64,000 bases of DNA from Sarocladium kiliense (lineage: Eukaryota; Ascomycota; Sordariomycetes; Hypocreales; Sarocladiaceae): the NCBI GenBank assembly GCA_030734395.1, contig JAUZTG010000034.1, positions 1,736,001 to 1,800,000 of the forward strand, read 5' to 3'. The notes beneath the pieces are model-generated. The model saw only the letters and a list, made by a program, of their open reading frames with translations. It was not told the DNA's origin and made no database searches. Both the position numbers and the translations under genes were made by a program. The number at the start of each line of letters is the position of its first letter. The stretch's first letter is position 1. Below, in pieces: positions 22,523-33,419 of the stretch.

Positions 22523-24013
22523 TGGTAGCTCTGTGTCGGAGGTTGTTGCGGTGCGGGCACACGACGCGGGGCAACTTTTGGAGTCAGGGAACGACCCCGC
22601 CATGAAACTCTGGATTATATGAACGTGATCAACCACTGATTGGGACGCAATGAACCAGCGTGTATCGGAGATCATTTGCCCGCATCAAGAGTCTGGCAAA
22701 AGGCGGAAGCGGTGTTCATTCATGGCTTTATTTCCAAAGAGTTGCCGAAGCATGCTGGCGTGCGGTGATCGGCTATGCCCACGGCGCAGAAGCGTCGGCT
22801 ATAGACGGAGAGCTGCGATGGCACTGGAGATGTACCATTCGAATGGGTGGGACACTGATCACAAGGGCGATAGTTGGATCCTGGATCCAAGAGATCTCTT
22901 GAGCAATGATTAATATGCTGGTTGTTGAGACAGAAGTCCGGCAGCGCGGAGACATCAAAGCGGCCGCTGTAGTACGAGATGTATCATGAACAGGTGGATG
23001 GGCCAAGGGCATCCATGGTGTCTGAAAACACGAAATGTTACCATGTGTCTGTGGAAAAGTACTCGGGGGAAGAAAGTTGAAAGATGCTGTTCTCAATGAT
23101 AATGGCCTGACCTCACGTGCTGCAGGGAAGTGTTGGGAAACCTTTGAAAGGCAAGGCATCAAAGCAGGAACAGCACAGGGTTATGGGTTGCGCCTTCCTC
23201 TTGTTTTCTTGTTGATTCTTACCTCGCCCATCGTCATGCTGAGATATACGCCTGAGAACGCCTGCTTGGTATCTTATACTCTCATCGTCCAGAGGTGTCG
23301 CAGTGCCATTATTCCAGCTTCTCGAGCTTCTCCGTGATCTTCACAAACACTGCCCAACATCCCACCACCGACGGATGTTTGGTACCCTCCCGTCGCCCTC
23401 AGTCACACACAAGCTAATGCACCCCGCCAGGCGCCACTTCTGCGCTCCTACCCACTTCGCAGCTGCTCAAACAGCCTGAACTCGCCATTCCCGTCGGACA
23501 AATTTGTCGAACACCTCAAGCCTTGTTATGCACCTCAACCTGGACAGTCCTGCGCGTTTTCGACGCAATCATGCCATCAGATCAACCATTGTCGCTGCTC
23601 TGACTGGTGGAAAAATCCATGTCTGGCCATCGGGCAGCGAATTAATGTCGCGCCAGCCGATCTGTATTGTTTTGACCAGACTGCTAGCCGGGGCCAGATA
23701 ATCTCAAGTCCAGAGAATGTGTAAAGCCACCTATTCTGTAGACGAAGGGCCTTCGATACATGTGCGACCAATGATTCCCCAGATGTCGATCCATGCCCGT
23801 CTAGTCCATGTTGCAACCCCCACGGCTTGCGAAGACCTGCTTCGACACCTCAGCTCAACGCGAGATGGCTCCCATGGCTGCAGCTCTGGTATTCCTCACC
23901 ATTCGCATCTGTAATGGAGAAACGTAGACAAGGTCGTCTTGGGGGCCTTTGCCCTGGGTGTCGCTCGAATCTAACGCCACCATGGCTGCAACCTATCGTT
24001 AGTCGTCTTGGGC

Positions 24014-24022
24014 CCCCCCAAT
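24014..24022 (+). promoter_or_regulatory. Possible second galacturonate-responsive element (8 of 9 bases)
   Basis: CCCCCCAAT differs from TCCNCCAAT only at the first base. It lies 448 bp upstream of the gaaC start codon and points towards it. It sits at the edge of a run of seven C, so chance similarity is quite possible. Confidence 0.25.
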
Positions 24023-24469
24023 GGACTATTATATTGAGAGCGCTCCTCCACTTATACATCATCTATTCCAACACAAGGGTTTAGTGGCTTTCAAGCTTCC
24101 ACGCCTTCCGCCCCTCCACATGTCCACGTCGTTACCGAGTGGTAGCTCATACGGCATCGCAACCTGCTGACCTTATCCAAGGCTCCATGTCGGGAGACCC
24201 GATTTACCTAAATTCCGGTCCGTGTACCGGGAGTTTGCGGCGCTTCTGAAGCCCCTCTTGTTCAAAAGGCGATGACACCCACTGGGCACCTAGTAGTACT
24301 TAGACCCAAGACATGCCGCTCCTTTGCCTCCGATGTTTTCTCTTGCAACTACTGTACTGCCTAGACGCGTGAAATCTTGCTGTTCTCATTCATTTCGAGT
24401 TGTCATCTCTCTCTACTCTCAAAAGCTACACACCTCCCAAAGTCAACTCCGTTTCCTCTTCCACCCACA

Positions 24470-25456
24470 ATGACAACGGCCAACGGTAACAGTGCCAATG
24501 GGCACTCGCATGAGCAGCGGCCGCTTCCATGTGGCATCTATGCTCCGACGATGACTTTTTTCGACCCGGAGACGGAAGATCTGGACATCCCTACAATAAA
24601 GAAGCATGCTGAGCGTCTAGCTCAGGCAGGCTTGGCAGGTATCGTGATTATGGGATCCAACGGCGAGGCGGTTCATTGCACACGTGAGGAGAAGGTCGCT
24701 GTTGTGCGTGCTTCGCGAGAGGCACTAGATGCTGCCGATTTCAAGTCGATGCCCATCATCTTTGGCGCCACAGAGGGAAGCGTTCGTGGGACGGTCGAGT
24801 TGACCAGGATGGCTGCCGCTGCCGGCGCCGACTATACCCTGCTGCTGCCGCCATCCTACTACAGGCCGCAGATGGACGAAGAAGCCGTCTTCAACTATTT
24901 CATCAACGTTGCCGACCAGAGTTCTCTCCCCATCATTATCTACAATTACCCTGGCGCCGTATCTGGCATTGACCTCGACAGCGATGTCCTCATAAAACTT
25001 GCGCAACACCCCAAGATCGTGGGCACCAAGTTCACATGCGGCAACACGGGGAAGCTCACGCGTGTGGCTCTCGCGACTGATGCCAAGACCCCACGAAAGG
25101 AAGGATCCGGTTACATGGCTTTTGGTGGCATGTGCGACTTCACAGTACAGACACTTGTCAGTGGAGGCAGCGGTATCATTGCTGGAGGTGCGAACGTCAT
25201 GCCCAAGCTTTGCGCCCGCGTCTGGAATCTCTACGCCGAGGGCAAGAAAGAGGAGGCGGTTGAGCTGCAGAAGGTCCTCAGCAAGGGAGATTGGCCACTG
25301 ACCAAGGCGGCGATTGCGGGTACGAAGCATGCGATCCAAGCATACTATGGGTATGGAGGATACCCTCGCCGTCCTTTGAAGAGGCTGCAGCAGGCGAGGG
25401 CAGAGGCGATTGAAGAAGGCACCAAGGAGGCGATGAAGGTCGAGAGAAGCCTATGA
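24470..25456 (+). CDS. gaaC: 2-keto-3-deoxy-L-galactonate aldolase, DapA/NAL family (gaaC/lga1 type)
   Basis: A single exon of 328 aa. It is a Schiff-base (class I) aldolase of the dihydrodipicolinate synthase/N-acetylneuraminate lyase family. It has the substrate loop GSNGEAVHCT (about 62-71), the YNYPG motif with the catalytic Tyr (about 158), and the Schiff-base Lys in VGTKFTCGN (about Lys187). A Gly-rich C-terminal barrel end is GGSGIIAGGANVMPK. GaaC cleaves 2-keto-3-deoxy-L-galactonate to pyruvate and L-glyceraldehyde, the third step of the fungal galacturonate route. Sequence alone cannot exclude another 2-keto acid aldolase, but divergent pairing with the gaaA-type gene strongly supports this role. 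An in-frame ATG at 24377 would add 31 residues; 24470 (CCCACAATG) gives the usual family length. Confidence 0.83.
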   Translation: MTTANGNSANGHSHEQRPLPCGIYAPTMTFFDPETEDLDIPTIKKHAERLAQAGLAGIVIMGSNGEAVHCTREEKVAVVRASREALDAADFKSMPIIFGATEGSVRGTVELTRMAAAAGADYTLLLPPSYYRPQMDEEAVFNYFINVADQSSLPIIIYNYPGAVSGIDLDSDVLIKLAQHPKIVGTKFTCGNTGKLTRVALATDAKTPRKEGSGYMAFGGMCDFTVQTLVSGGSGIIAGGANVMPKLCARVWNLYAEGKKEEAVELQKVLSKGDWPLTKAAIAGTKHAIQAYYGYGGYPRRPLKRLQQARAEAIEEGTKEAMKVERSL

Positions 25457-26368
25457 GAGTCAAAGCTTGAATTGACCTGATACACATCATGATAGAAGCT
25501 CGCCATCATCTCAAGCGCTCACAGGGACGGATTTGGGAAACTCGGGGGAAAGCTGTGCCGAAGCTCGCCCGTGCCGGGGGGGTCGAGCAGGACGGCCGAT
25601 CACGGAGCAGGTATCGGGCTTGGCCAGTCCGGAGCGCCGAGTCGAAGAATCGTAAGAAGACGGCGCGGCGCTTGACGTCGATACTTGTTGTGGAATTCTC
25701 GCGGGAAAGTAGGTGTATAGAACGTGAACACAGTGGCAGCCTTGATCGCAAAGTAAAGTGGTCACTCGTATGAAATTGTGCTGCCTACCCGTAAAGTCTG
25801 CCGCCAAGAGTGGTACTTCACCATTAAAGCGGTTTTGTGGAAAGGCGACTCCGGAGAACCTGAGGGGCCGCATATACAAATAAACATGTTTCTATGTGAG
25901 GTGCTGAAACCCGACCTCCTAGGCGAGCAACAAACATGACCGGTCACCATGAATGATGGCTCCTGCAGGGTAGCCAAAATCAGGTTATCGCGTCATCGGC
26001 TCCGTAGCCGAACACCGGCGCCGTTGGCTCGTTCCCGCCCTGTCTACCACGGCCCCTTCGGTGGAGTCAGCGAACCCTGGATCCCAAGATAACCACCGTG
26101 AGATTAACTAACTCAGCTTGTCTTACAAATCTTCGATTTCTCCTCTTTTGACTTTGTTCTTGCTTGGACAATTCTCTTCGGAAAGACACCTGTGGCCTGT
26201 GCGACCTGACTTGCTGATCGTGGCTCGAGTTGGTTCAGAACATTCGGTTTCAAATCCACTTCGCTTTTTCCTTCGATCACGCAATTTGAACGGAGATTAG
26301 GGGCGGGAAGTGAGGTGAAGAGTCGAGGGGATCTGGGAAGCGCTGCGAGATCAAACAAGGTCATAGCG
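25457..26368. other. Intergenic: gaaC 3' region and MFS promoter
   Basis: A 912-bp spacer with only short shadow frames. No gene, repeat or named motif recognised. Confidence 0.45.
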
Positions 26369-28105
26369 ATGGCGGACCACGCTGCTGGCTCTCCAGGTCA
26401 TGACGACCAGGAGAATGGACGGCCCATCTCTGAGCGTACGCCGCTCATCAAGACCATCCCCCCGCCTTCATCAGGTGCCAACGGTGCCGCCACTCAGGAG
26501 GAGGAGACAACAGTCATTGCTGAAGAAGTCTCAACGACACGGATCGTCCTAATTCTCGGCACATCGTACCTTGGAGTTGTCCTCGGCGCCATTGATAGCA
26601 CCATTGTCGCTACACTGTCTGCTCCGATAGCCAGCGAGTTCCAGTCATTGAGCTTGCTATCATGGCTCGCAACAGCTTACCTGATCTCCAATGCGGCTTG
26701 TCAACCTATCTCAGGACGCTTGACAGACATCTTTGGGCGGGGGCCAGGCCTCGTGTTCAGTAATGTTGTGTTTGGAATCGGCAACCTGATCTGTGGCCTT
26801 GCAAGGGACGAGGTTACGATGATTGCAGGACGAGTCATCGCAGGTATTGGGGGTGGCGGCTTGATGGCCATATCTACCTTCCTGGCCTCGGATCTCATCC
26901 CGCTGAGGCAGCGTGGGATTGTTCAGGGCATCGGCAACATCTGCTACGGCTCTGGGGCTATGGTGGGCGGTATCTTCGGAGGACTGCTCAACGACCACAC
27001 GAGGCTGGGTTGGCGACTTGCTTTCCTCATCCAGGTGCCCCCGGTCTTCTTGTCGGCTATTGCTGTGGCTATCCTCGTCCGTGTGCCACCGAAACAGTCC
27101 GATAAGTCCTATCTTGCGCGGATCGACTACGGTGGTGTCCTATTCACAATCGCCTTCCTCGTCCTGCTCCTTCTTGGACTCAACTCGGGTGGAAACATCG
27201 TTCCATGGCTGTCGCCACTGCCCCTTATCACCATCCCTCTTTCGTTTGTGATGTTTGGTGGGATGGTCTGGTGGGAGCTCAGAGCCACACAGCCAATTCT
27301 ACCAGTGCGACTCTTATTCGCACGAACACCACTGGCGGCTTGCCTTTGCAATCTGTTCTGCACGATGGCGATGCTGTGCGGTGTCTTCTATGCCCCGCTG
27401 TACCTGCAGGTCATCGGACATTCATCCACCAAAGCTGGGCTTATGATCTTGCCCTCTCCGATTGGAGTTGCTGTTGGATCCATTGCGACAGGGTTCTACA
27501 TGCGCAAGACAGGGCGCTATCTCGGAGTTGGTATCACTTCGTTGTTGTTCTTTGTAGGCGGATACTGCTGCTTCAACCTTCTCGGCCAGCATGGACCTCA
27601 ATGGCTTGTTGCACTTGCGTTCGCCCTCGTTGGTATCGGTTATGGCGGTCACCTAACAACGACACTACTTGCCTGTATTGCCTCGGTGGATCACTCTCAG
27701 CAAGCCGTCGTGACATCAGCTACTTGTGAGTTCCCGAACGACTACTCTCGTAGAAGAGGATTAGACTGACAATCCGTAGACCTCGCCCGCAGCCTGGGTG
27801 GCACAATCGGTATCACAATCGGCTCAGCCGTATATCAAAACATTCTCAAAGCACGCCTGTGGGAGGAGTTTGGTGACAAACCCCACGCCGGGGAGGTCAT
27901 CAAGCGGATCCGCGATGACCTCGACACACTGAAGCATCTTCCCGAGGGCTGGTATGATGGTGTGATGAGGTCCTTCATGGCCGCCTTCAGCGGCGTGTGG
28001 ATCACCCTCTTGAGTCTGGCTGTTCTCGGCTTAATCTGCATTTCCATGCTCAAGCAGCACACGCTTCATTCGAGCCTGGACCGGCGATCCTCGACTTCAG
28101 AGTAA
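26369..28105 (+). CDS. MFS transporter, DHA2-like (VBA/Fnx1-like vacuolar or drug:H+ antiporter)
   Basis: Exon 1 is 26369-27725 and exon 2 is 27780-28105, with a 54-bp GTGAGT...TAG intron. The product is 560 aa. The cytosolic N-terminus (about 60 residues) carries SERTPLIKT, a dileucine-type motif often seen in vacuolar VBA/Fnx proteins. About 14 hydrophobic segments follow, which suggests the DHA2 (14-TM) class. MFS motif A is GRLTDIFGRG. The TM1 motif LGVVLGAIDSTIVATLSAPI matches DHA2 motif D1. IAGIGGGGLMAISTFLASDL follows. Relatives export drugs or load basic amino acids into vacuoles. It lies 0.9 kb downstream of gaaC, but known galacturonate carriers are 12-TM sugar porters, so a direct role in that pathway is not implied by family. 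Start 26369 was chosen over 26315 by family-like N-terminus. Confidence 0.85.
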
Positions 28106-29507
28106 GGCTCGGGTGAGCGATGTGCCGAATGATTTAAAGAATATGGGTGGATCATAGCACTAGAGAAGCGACAGTGGTGCCATAAAGGCTTCGAGATGAA
28201 TGTATTTTCGACCATGTAGTAACAAGCTTAGTGTAGAAAGCTCATAGATACTTTTTGGGATAACGCTCATTGACGACGAGTGTCTTTGCGCTTTCTGCAT
28301 GAACAATTTACGTTTCCAATTTGAACTCCGCTCAAATGCCTGCAGATGAAGGGTTCTGTCTGAAAAGAGGCGACTTGCGACGTTGGAGGCGGCTGCAGAT
28401 CGTTGCCAAGGCTTAAAAATAGAAACACAGGAGGCTAGGGTCGGCATGGAGAACCACCAACATAGCGCTTTGCCAGCCGCGAGAATTCAATTCAAATAAA
28501 GTTAATACCTCCCAGCAGGCAATTTCAGCAGTGACGAGCGAAATCATCATGGTTGAGTGCTGTTCAGACGGTGGTGATTCGAAGCACTGTTGTGGTGATC
28601 CCGGCAGGTGAGCTTACATCCTGGCTCCCGGCCCGGCATAGCAACAAGACTAACGTACACCCAAGGTGAGTGAGTGAAGGGCCGGCAGACTGGATGGAAG
28701 GCAGAGCAGGCGACGGTGGCGCAGGTCGCAGGACGCGTTATCGCGTGAGCTTGGCTTTGTATGGACGGGGACACACTCAGCACCAAGTCCTGAACCAATT
28801 ACTCTGCTGCATGAACTGTGTGTGTCTTGCTCCTCTGCTCACAGCCACAGCCAGTCGGTCGCCATAGCCACAGCCACGGGCTGTTTCCACGGCCACTGAA
28901 CCCGCTATTCTAGCCTCCATACAGTGGCTGCCTTCTGTCACTCTAGCGCCCCGGCAGTGGTGCTGGTGCTGGGACGACACGCGTTGCCCCCCCAAAACGG
29001 CGGCGCAGTGCCTGGCCCCAATTTATTACGGGCAGTGGCTCCTCAATCAGGCTCCGTCACAGCCAAGCCCAGCTGCATCGTCACCACCATCATCATCAGC
29101 CGCACGTACCCTCCTCTCCTTCTCCTCCCCTTCTCTTTTCTTCTATTATCTCTGTTTCTATAGACCATTGCCTTCTTTTCCGACCCCATTCACTGTCGTT
29201 CTCAGTCCCAAACCGAATCATTCTCCCTGATCAGTACAGCAGCTTCGCATTGAACAGCTTTTACCGATACGGCACTTGACGACTTCCTGTGTCCTAGCCT
29301 GCTTTTTGTTGACATCCGGCCTTCGACTGGTTTTGGACCACCACCCACCACCACCGACGACACATACGTATCACTCTTGTCAGGGGTCCAATAGCAAACC
29401 TCGACAACTCTTTCACGCTCCAGAGCACTATCTTGGCTCATAGTTCGCCTGTAGACATCTCCAGTTCGGCTCCTTCGGCCACATCCACAACAACACAGAC
29501 AACCATA
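28106..29507. other. Intergenic: MFS 3' region and promoter of the MARVEL gene
   Basis: A 1.4-kb spacer. Around 28845-28880 it has short repeats of AGCCACAGCCA. From about 29100 to 29165 it is a polypyrimidine tract (CTCCTCTCCTTCTCC, TTTCTTCT), probably core promoter. No gene supported. Confidence 0.5.
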
Positions 29508-30485
29508 ATGGTCAGCCTCGAATGGGACCCCAACTACGTTCCGCCCGTTAAGCTCGGGTTGCACATTGCCCAGATCGTTCTCTCTTTTGTTCTGTGGTGC
29601 ATTGAAATTGCAGTCTTCCGCGGAGAGGACGCGAAAATTGTGGGCAACAATGGCTGGACCTTCGGCGTGGTAAGTGGCCATCGATAGCTCCTCGACAGCA
29701 ACGAACGCCAGCTGACTAGAAGCTCAACTACAGTGTTTCTTGTCCATTCCGGCTTGGATCTACCTCATTATGACCCCACGATGGGAACGTACAAGGCGGT
29801 TCGCGGAGCCCCATGCTATGCTTGTCGTCGATGCGCTTTTCACTGTCATCTGGCTCTCTGCCTTCGCGACCCAGGCGGCCTACAACGCATCCGGAGACTG
29901 CGGCAAGGTCTGCAAGCTTAGCGGTGCAGTCGTTGCCCTTGGTGTCTTTGTCACGTAAGCCCCTCCTGCTGTAGCTTGGCTTGATGGGTTGAAACTAATA
30001 AATGTGTTCCCAGTCTTCTATTCGGCGGCACCACTTTCCTGAGCGGCTACACCCTTCAATACTATAAGTTCCACGGCACCCTGCCTGGCTACGACAGCCG
30101 TAAGATCCGCGATGGTAGCAATATCGATCCTGACAAGGCTGCCTTCTCTATGGCACCCCACGACGAAGAAGCCTATGAGCGCGTCAACATGGATGACCAC
30201 GATGCCGGCCCAAGCGGCAACACCTCCTATGGCGGTGCCGGCGGGTACAGCGACAACACATACGGCAGTGCGAATCCTTATAGCGCGGACGACTACGACG
30301 ATCCCAACCGATATGGCGCTCTGCCGCCTCGGAACAATGCCATGTTCGATAGCGATTTGGAGTACTCATCAGGGGCGAACCCCCCTCCCCCCAGACAATC
30401 AAGCCCATACGGCGGTGGACAGGGGCTGAGCTACGACGAGCCCGCCCAATTTCCAGCTGCAAACTATGACCGCACAATCCGATAA
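29508..30485 (+). CDS. MARVEL-domain membrane protein
   Basis: Three exons: 29508-29669, 29734-29954 and 30014-30485, with introns of 64 and 59 bp. The product is 284 aa. Four hydrophobic segments make up the MARVEL domain: LGLHIAQIVLSFVLWCIEIA; the segment after GWTFGV (CFLSIPAWIYLIM); MLVVDALFTVIWLSAFATQA; and LSGAVVALGVFVTLLFGG. A conserved Cys pair (GDCGKVC) sits in the second external loop. The cytosolic tail from residue about 160 is polar and Tyr/Gly/Pro-rich (DEEAYERVNMDD, GGAGGYSDNTYG, NPPPPRQS), a layout shared by many uncharacterised filamentous-fungal MARVEL proteins. MARVEL proteins act at membrane apposition and vesicle sites; the specific role here is unknown. It converges on NOP16. 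Confidence 0.85.
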
Positions 30486-30892
30486 GCCCTTCATTGGAGA
30501 CATGGCGGATTTAAAGGGGTTAGATGTATGAAAGGGAGGATGAAACATTGCATTGCTTCTGGTGACCTCGGTTCCACCTACGAGCTTCAACATGGCGTCT
30601 TTCTGTGCGTTGTATTAGTATATTCTGTTTTGAATCCTCCACCACGTAGAGGATCTTGATGAATTGGTTTCAAGATATGGTAAATGGAGGGTCACGGAAA
30701 TGATACCATTGAATAGTGCGTACATAGAACAGGAAATGTCTTTGACCACTTTATGAAGCTTTCTCCATGACAGTATTAACTGCAAAATGCACAGTCTCAT
30801 CTGTAACGAACTTTCGTCTTCCATGTTAAACCAAATGAGAAACTCCTCCAACGCCCGAATGCGATTTTCGTCCTGATGCCCTAATCCCCTTT
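30486..30892. other. Intergenic between convergent MARVEL and NOP16 genes
   Basis: A 407-bp spacer between stop codons, AT-richer than the flanks, likely both 3' UTRs. Nothing else seen. Confidence 0.5.
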
Positions 30893-31631
30893 CTACGCAG
30901 CATTCATCCTCTGCACTCTCCTCTTGATATCACCAGCCGTCTGCTGCATGGGATTCAACTTGCCATCCCTTGCCATAGCCTCATAATCATCCCCATACCT
31001 CCCCACAAGCCTCCCCAACCATTCCCTCTCCCTCTCGCTCTGATGCCTCTTCTTCTTCGGCTCCCCGCCCCTCGCCGCAGACTGCTCCAACAGCGACCGA
31101 ATAACCTCCGTGCTGCCTTCTCCGGCGGTGGTGGCCGTACCGTGGACGGTGTGTTGGTGGGTAGGGTCGTAGGAGGTTGCTTCGATGTTGTTGAGGGGGT
31201 CGTTGAGGGGGTTGGGGGTGGCGGAGTGGAGGACGCGGAGGATCTTGCCGGTGGTTGGGTCGCGCTCGACACGGGCTTCGGAGACGATCGCTTTGGAGAC
31301 GGGGGTGATGCCGAATGGTGTGCTGCTGGATTCTGCGTTTCTGGCGTTGGCGGCTTCGTCGACCTTCTTCTCGGTACCGCCAGTTGGCGCCTTGAGTCGT
31401 GATACAAGACCTAGGCGCTTGTAGTTCTGCGCAAGAGTCTCCTTCTTGTTCCTGTGCCTTCTGTTAGTGTCTGCAGTGACTCAATGGCATCTTAATAGAG
31501 AATGGGTCAACGAACCAGTTCTTAGCGATGATGGTGTTGCCACGCGGGTTGAGAGGGTTCTTGGGCTTGTTGGACATCTTGACCGGCTGCCGGCCGGAGC
31601 GGCGCTTCTTCTTCTGGAGTTCGCGACCCAT
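30893..31631 (-). CDS. Ribosome biogenesis protein Nop16
   Basis: Exon 1 is 31516-31631 and exon 2 is 30893-31451, with a 64-bp GTTCGT...CAG intron. The product is 224 aa. It opens with MGRELQKKKRRSGRQPVK and NKPKNPLNPRGNTIIAKNW, continues WNKKETLAQNYKRLGLVSR, and ends with the motif EREREWLGRLVGRYGDDYEA followed by MARDGKLNPMQQTAGDIKRR. These N- and C-terminal blocks define the Nop16 family, needed for 60S pre-ribosome assembly in the nucleolus. It is very basic, as expected. The intron splits the conserved Trp of AKNWNKKET, and the splice restores it. An upstream in-frame ATG at 31748 adds 39 residues not seen in the family. Confidence 0.93.
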
Positions 31632-32005
31632 GGTGATTGAACTGTCTTGGGATCCGTTGATAAATGGCTTTTGTCTGTAAGGCTGGAACAAGTTGCTGAA
31701 GCGAGGCGGGTGGAAAGTCTGCGGTCTGCCCGCCAAAATTTCTGCCACGCAGCGTATCGATAAGAGCCACCCGGCACTAGTCCCAAAGTAGTTTCAGGGT
31801 TAGGGTCGGTCCTGTGAACACGACGAGATCACCGTCGTCTGCCTTCTCATGTTATGATCGTCTAAATTCATTATTGTGATTTGCCTAGAAGCAAACGTTT
31901 TGCTTAGTCTCGAGTCTTAATCATCATGACTGCCGACTTTTCTCTCGTGTATTGCATCATTGACACCACAAAGGCCTGGTCTCGTCCTCTTTTCATTGAC
32001 TCTCG
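31632..32005. other. Intergenic: NOP16 promoter and FAD oxidoreductase 3' region
   Basis: A 374-bp spacer between two minus-strand genes. No gene or named motif. Confidence 0.45.
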
Positions 32006-33419
32006 TCAGACCTTGAATTTCCTCGGATCCAACTTGTCCACATTCGCACTCTTCGCCGCACCATCAAACACGAATTCCGCCATCAATTTTCCTGTTCCAG
32101 GTCCGTTCTGTATCCCCCAACACGTGTGCCCCGCCGCAACGAGCACACCTGGTACGGTAGTCTGCCCAACTAGCGGTCCGCTTTCTTGCCCGAAGCGCAT
32201 GTGCCGCGGGAGATAGCAGGCCTGCTTGCGCTTGACTTGTGCTTTTGCCAGCACAGGGCTAAAGGTACTGATGTAAGAGATGATGTCATCGCATTGGGCG
32301 ATATCGCACTGAACTTTGTCAGCCGTTTCGGGGAGGGGAACTGTAGTGTCAGGCTCGCCTAGGTCAAGCGAGACTGCGTCAATAATGGTTCAGTGTGTGA
32401 GAATGGAGCAGCTGACATACCGCATGCGTAAACCTCGCCAAACGGCCTGGCGTAGATCTCCGGGTCGACGCTCCCCTTGTGCCTTCTCTTCTGCCCAAGC
32501 TTCAAGCGATGCTCTGGGATATAGTCTGACGGCAGCTCTATATCTGTGAACACGGCGTAGGGGCTGACATCAGCATCGTACACCACACTGTGCGCTCTCA
32601 ACCCCTCGACCTTGCTTCTCGGTAGAACCTTGCCCGTCCATGGCCCAGCTGTCACAATAACATTTGTGACGTTATCGAGAGTCTTCGTGTCTCCTGTCGT
32701 GCGATCGAGATACGTTACGCGTTGGACACCCGTTTTGGAGGTTCCGATATCGGTGACTTTGGCATTCGTTCTCAAGTCCAAGCCCTTTTCCTGGGCCAGC
32801 TTGGCTATTGAGGTTGTGAAATGCCACGGATGCACCTGGGCCGTCTCTGACCGTCCAGGAGCACCCATCTCCGCCCAACTTGTGATAATCTCCCTATCCA
32901 CCCAGTCCAGATCCTTTGGCAATGGGCCAGCCTCCATCAGCTCATTGGCGGCAACGTCTCTCTTTGGCAAGCTCTCCCAGTCCTTGGCCCCGTTTTCCAG
33001 GTGGCCATGGCCGTTCGCCTGCATCTTTTGGACCTCCTCGATCTTCGCCTTCGTCACAACAGCCTCGAAGCTGCCGCACCCGAGCTTCCTGTATCCCCAT
33101 CTCGTAGCGCCATCGTGTTCTTTCGCGAGCTCGGAGTGAAGTCGGTAGGAGAGGGGGACGAGGCAGGATGGATAGGCCCAGAGAGCGAGGAGGCCGCCTG
33201 CTTTACCTGATGCGCCTGAGGCAATGTTCGGCGCAGCTTCGAGAAGGGTGATGGTATGAATCGAAGGATCGAAGCTCGGGTGGCGAGTGAGGTAGTATGC
33301 GGTGGTGCAGCCGATGACGCCGCCGCCTGTCAAGCGCAGAAGTCAGTATCTTCTGGTATGGTGATCACATATCGCATCCGCCACGTACCAACGACGACAA
33401 TGTTCCGCTGGCCTTCCAT
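32006..33419 (-). CDS. FAD-dependent oxidoreductase, Tda3-like (DAO fold)
   Basis: Three exons: 33389-33419, 32421-33326 and 32006-32358, each intron 62 bp. The product is 429 aa. The dinucleotide-binding motif is VVVGGGVIGCTTAYYLT, with the first intron inside the Gly triplet. LLEAAPNIASGASGKAGGLL follows, then the DAO-type core (TAQVHPWHFTTSIAKLAQ, VIVTAGPWTG) and the C-terminal FAD-binding end GHTCWGIQNGPGTGKLMAE. This pattern matches the glycine-oxidase-like/Tda3 group; yeast Tda3 is linked to late endosome-to-Golgi recycling, with unknown substrate. The C-terminus SANVDKLDPRKF is typical of the group. No transmembrane segment or clear targeting signal is visible. Confidence 0.85.

Larger units (their letters stand above)
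22343..24469. promoter_or_regulatory. Bidirectional promoter region of the gaaA/gaaC pair
   Basis: A 2.1-kb spacer between divergent start codons. The longest open frames are short and lack domains, so I call no gene here. It contains an exact TCCNCCAAT element (22514-22522) near gaaA and a one-mismatch copy (24014-24022) nearer gaaC. The stretch GTCGTCTTGGG occurs twice, near 23935 and 24002. In other fungi the pair shares this kind of spacer and is induced by D-galacturonate through the Zn2Cys6 regulator GaaR. Confidence 0.6.
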
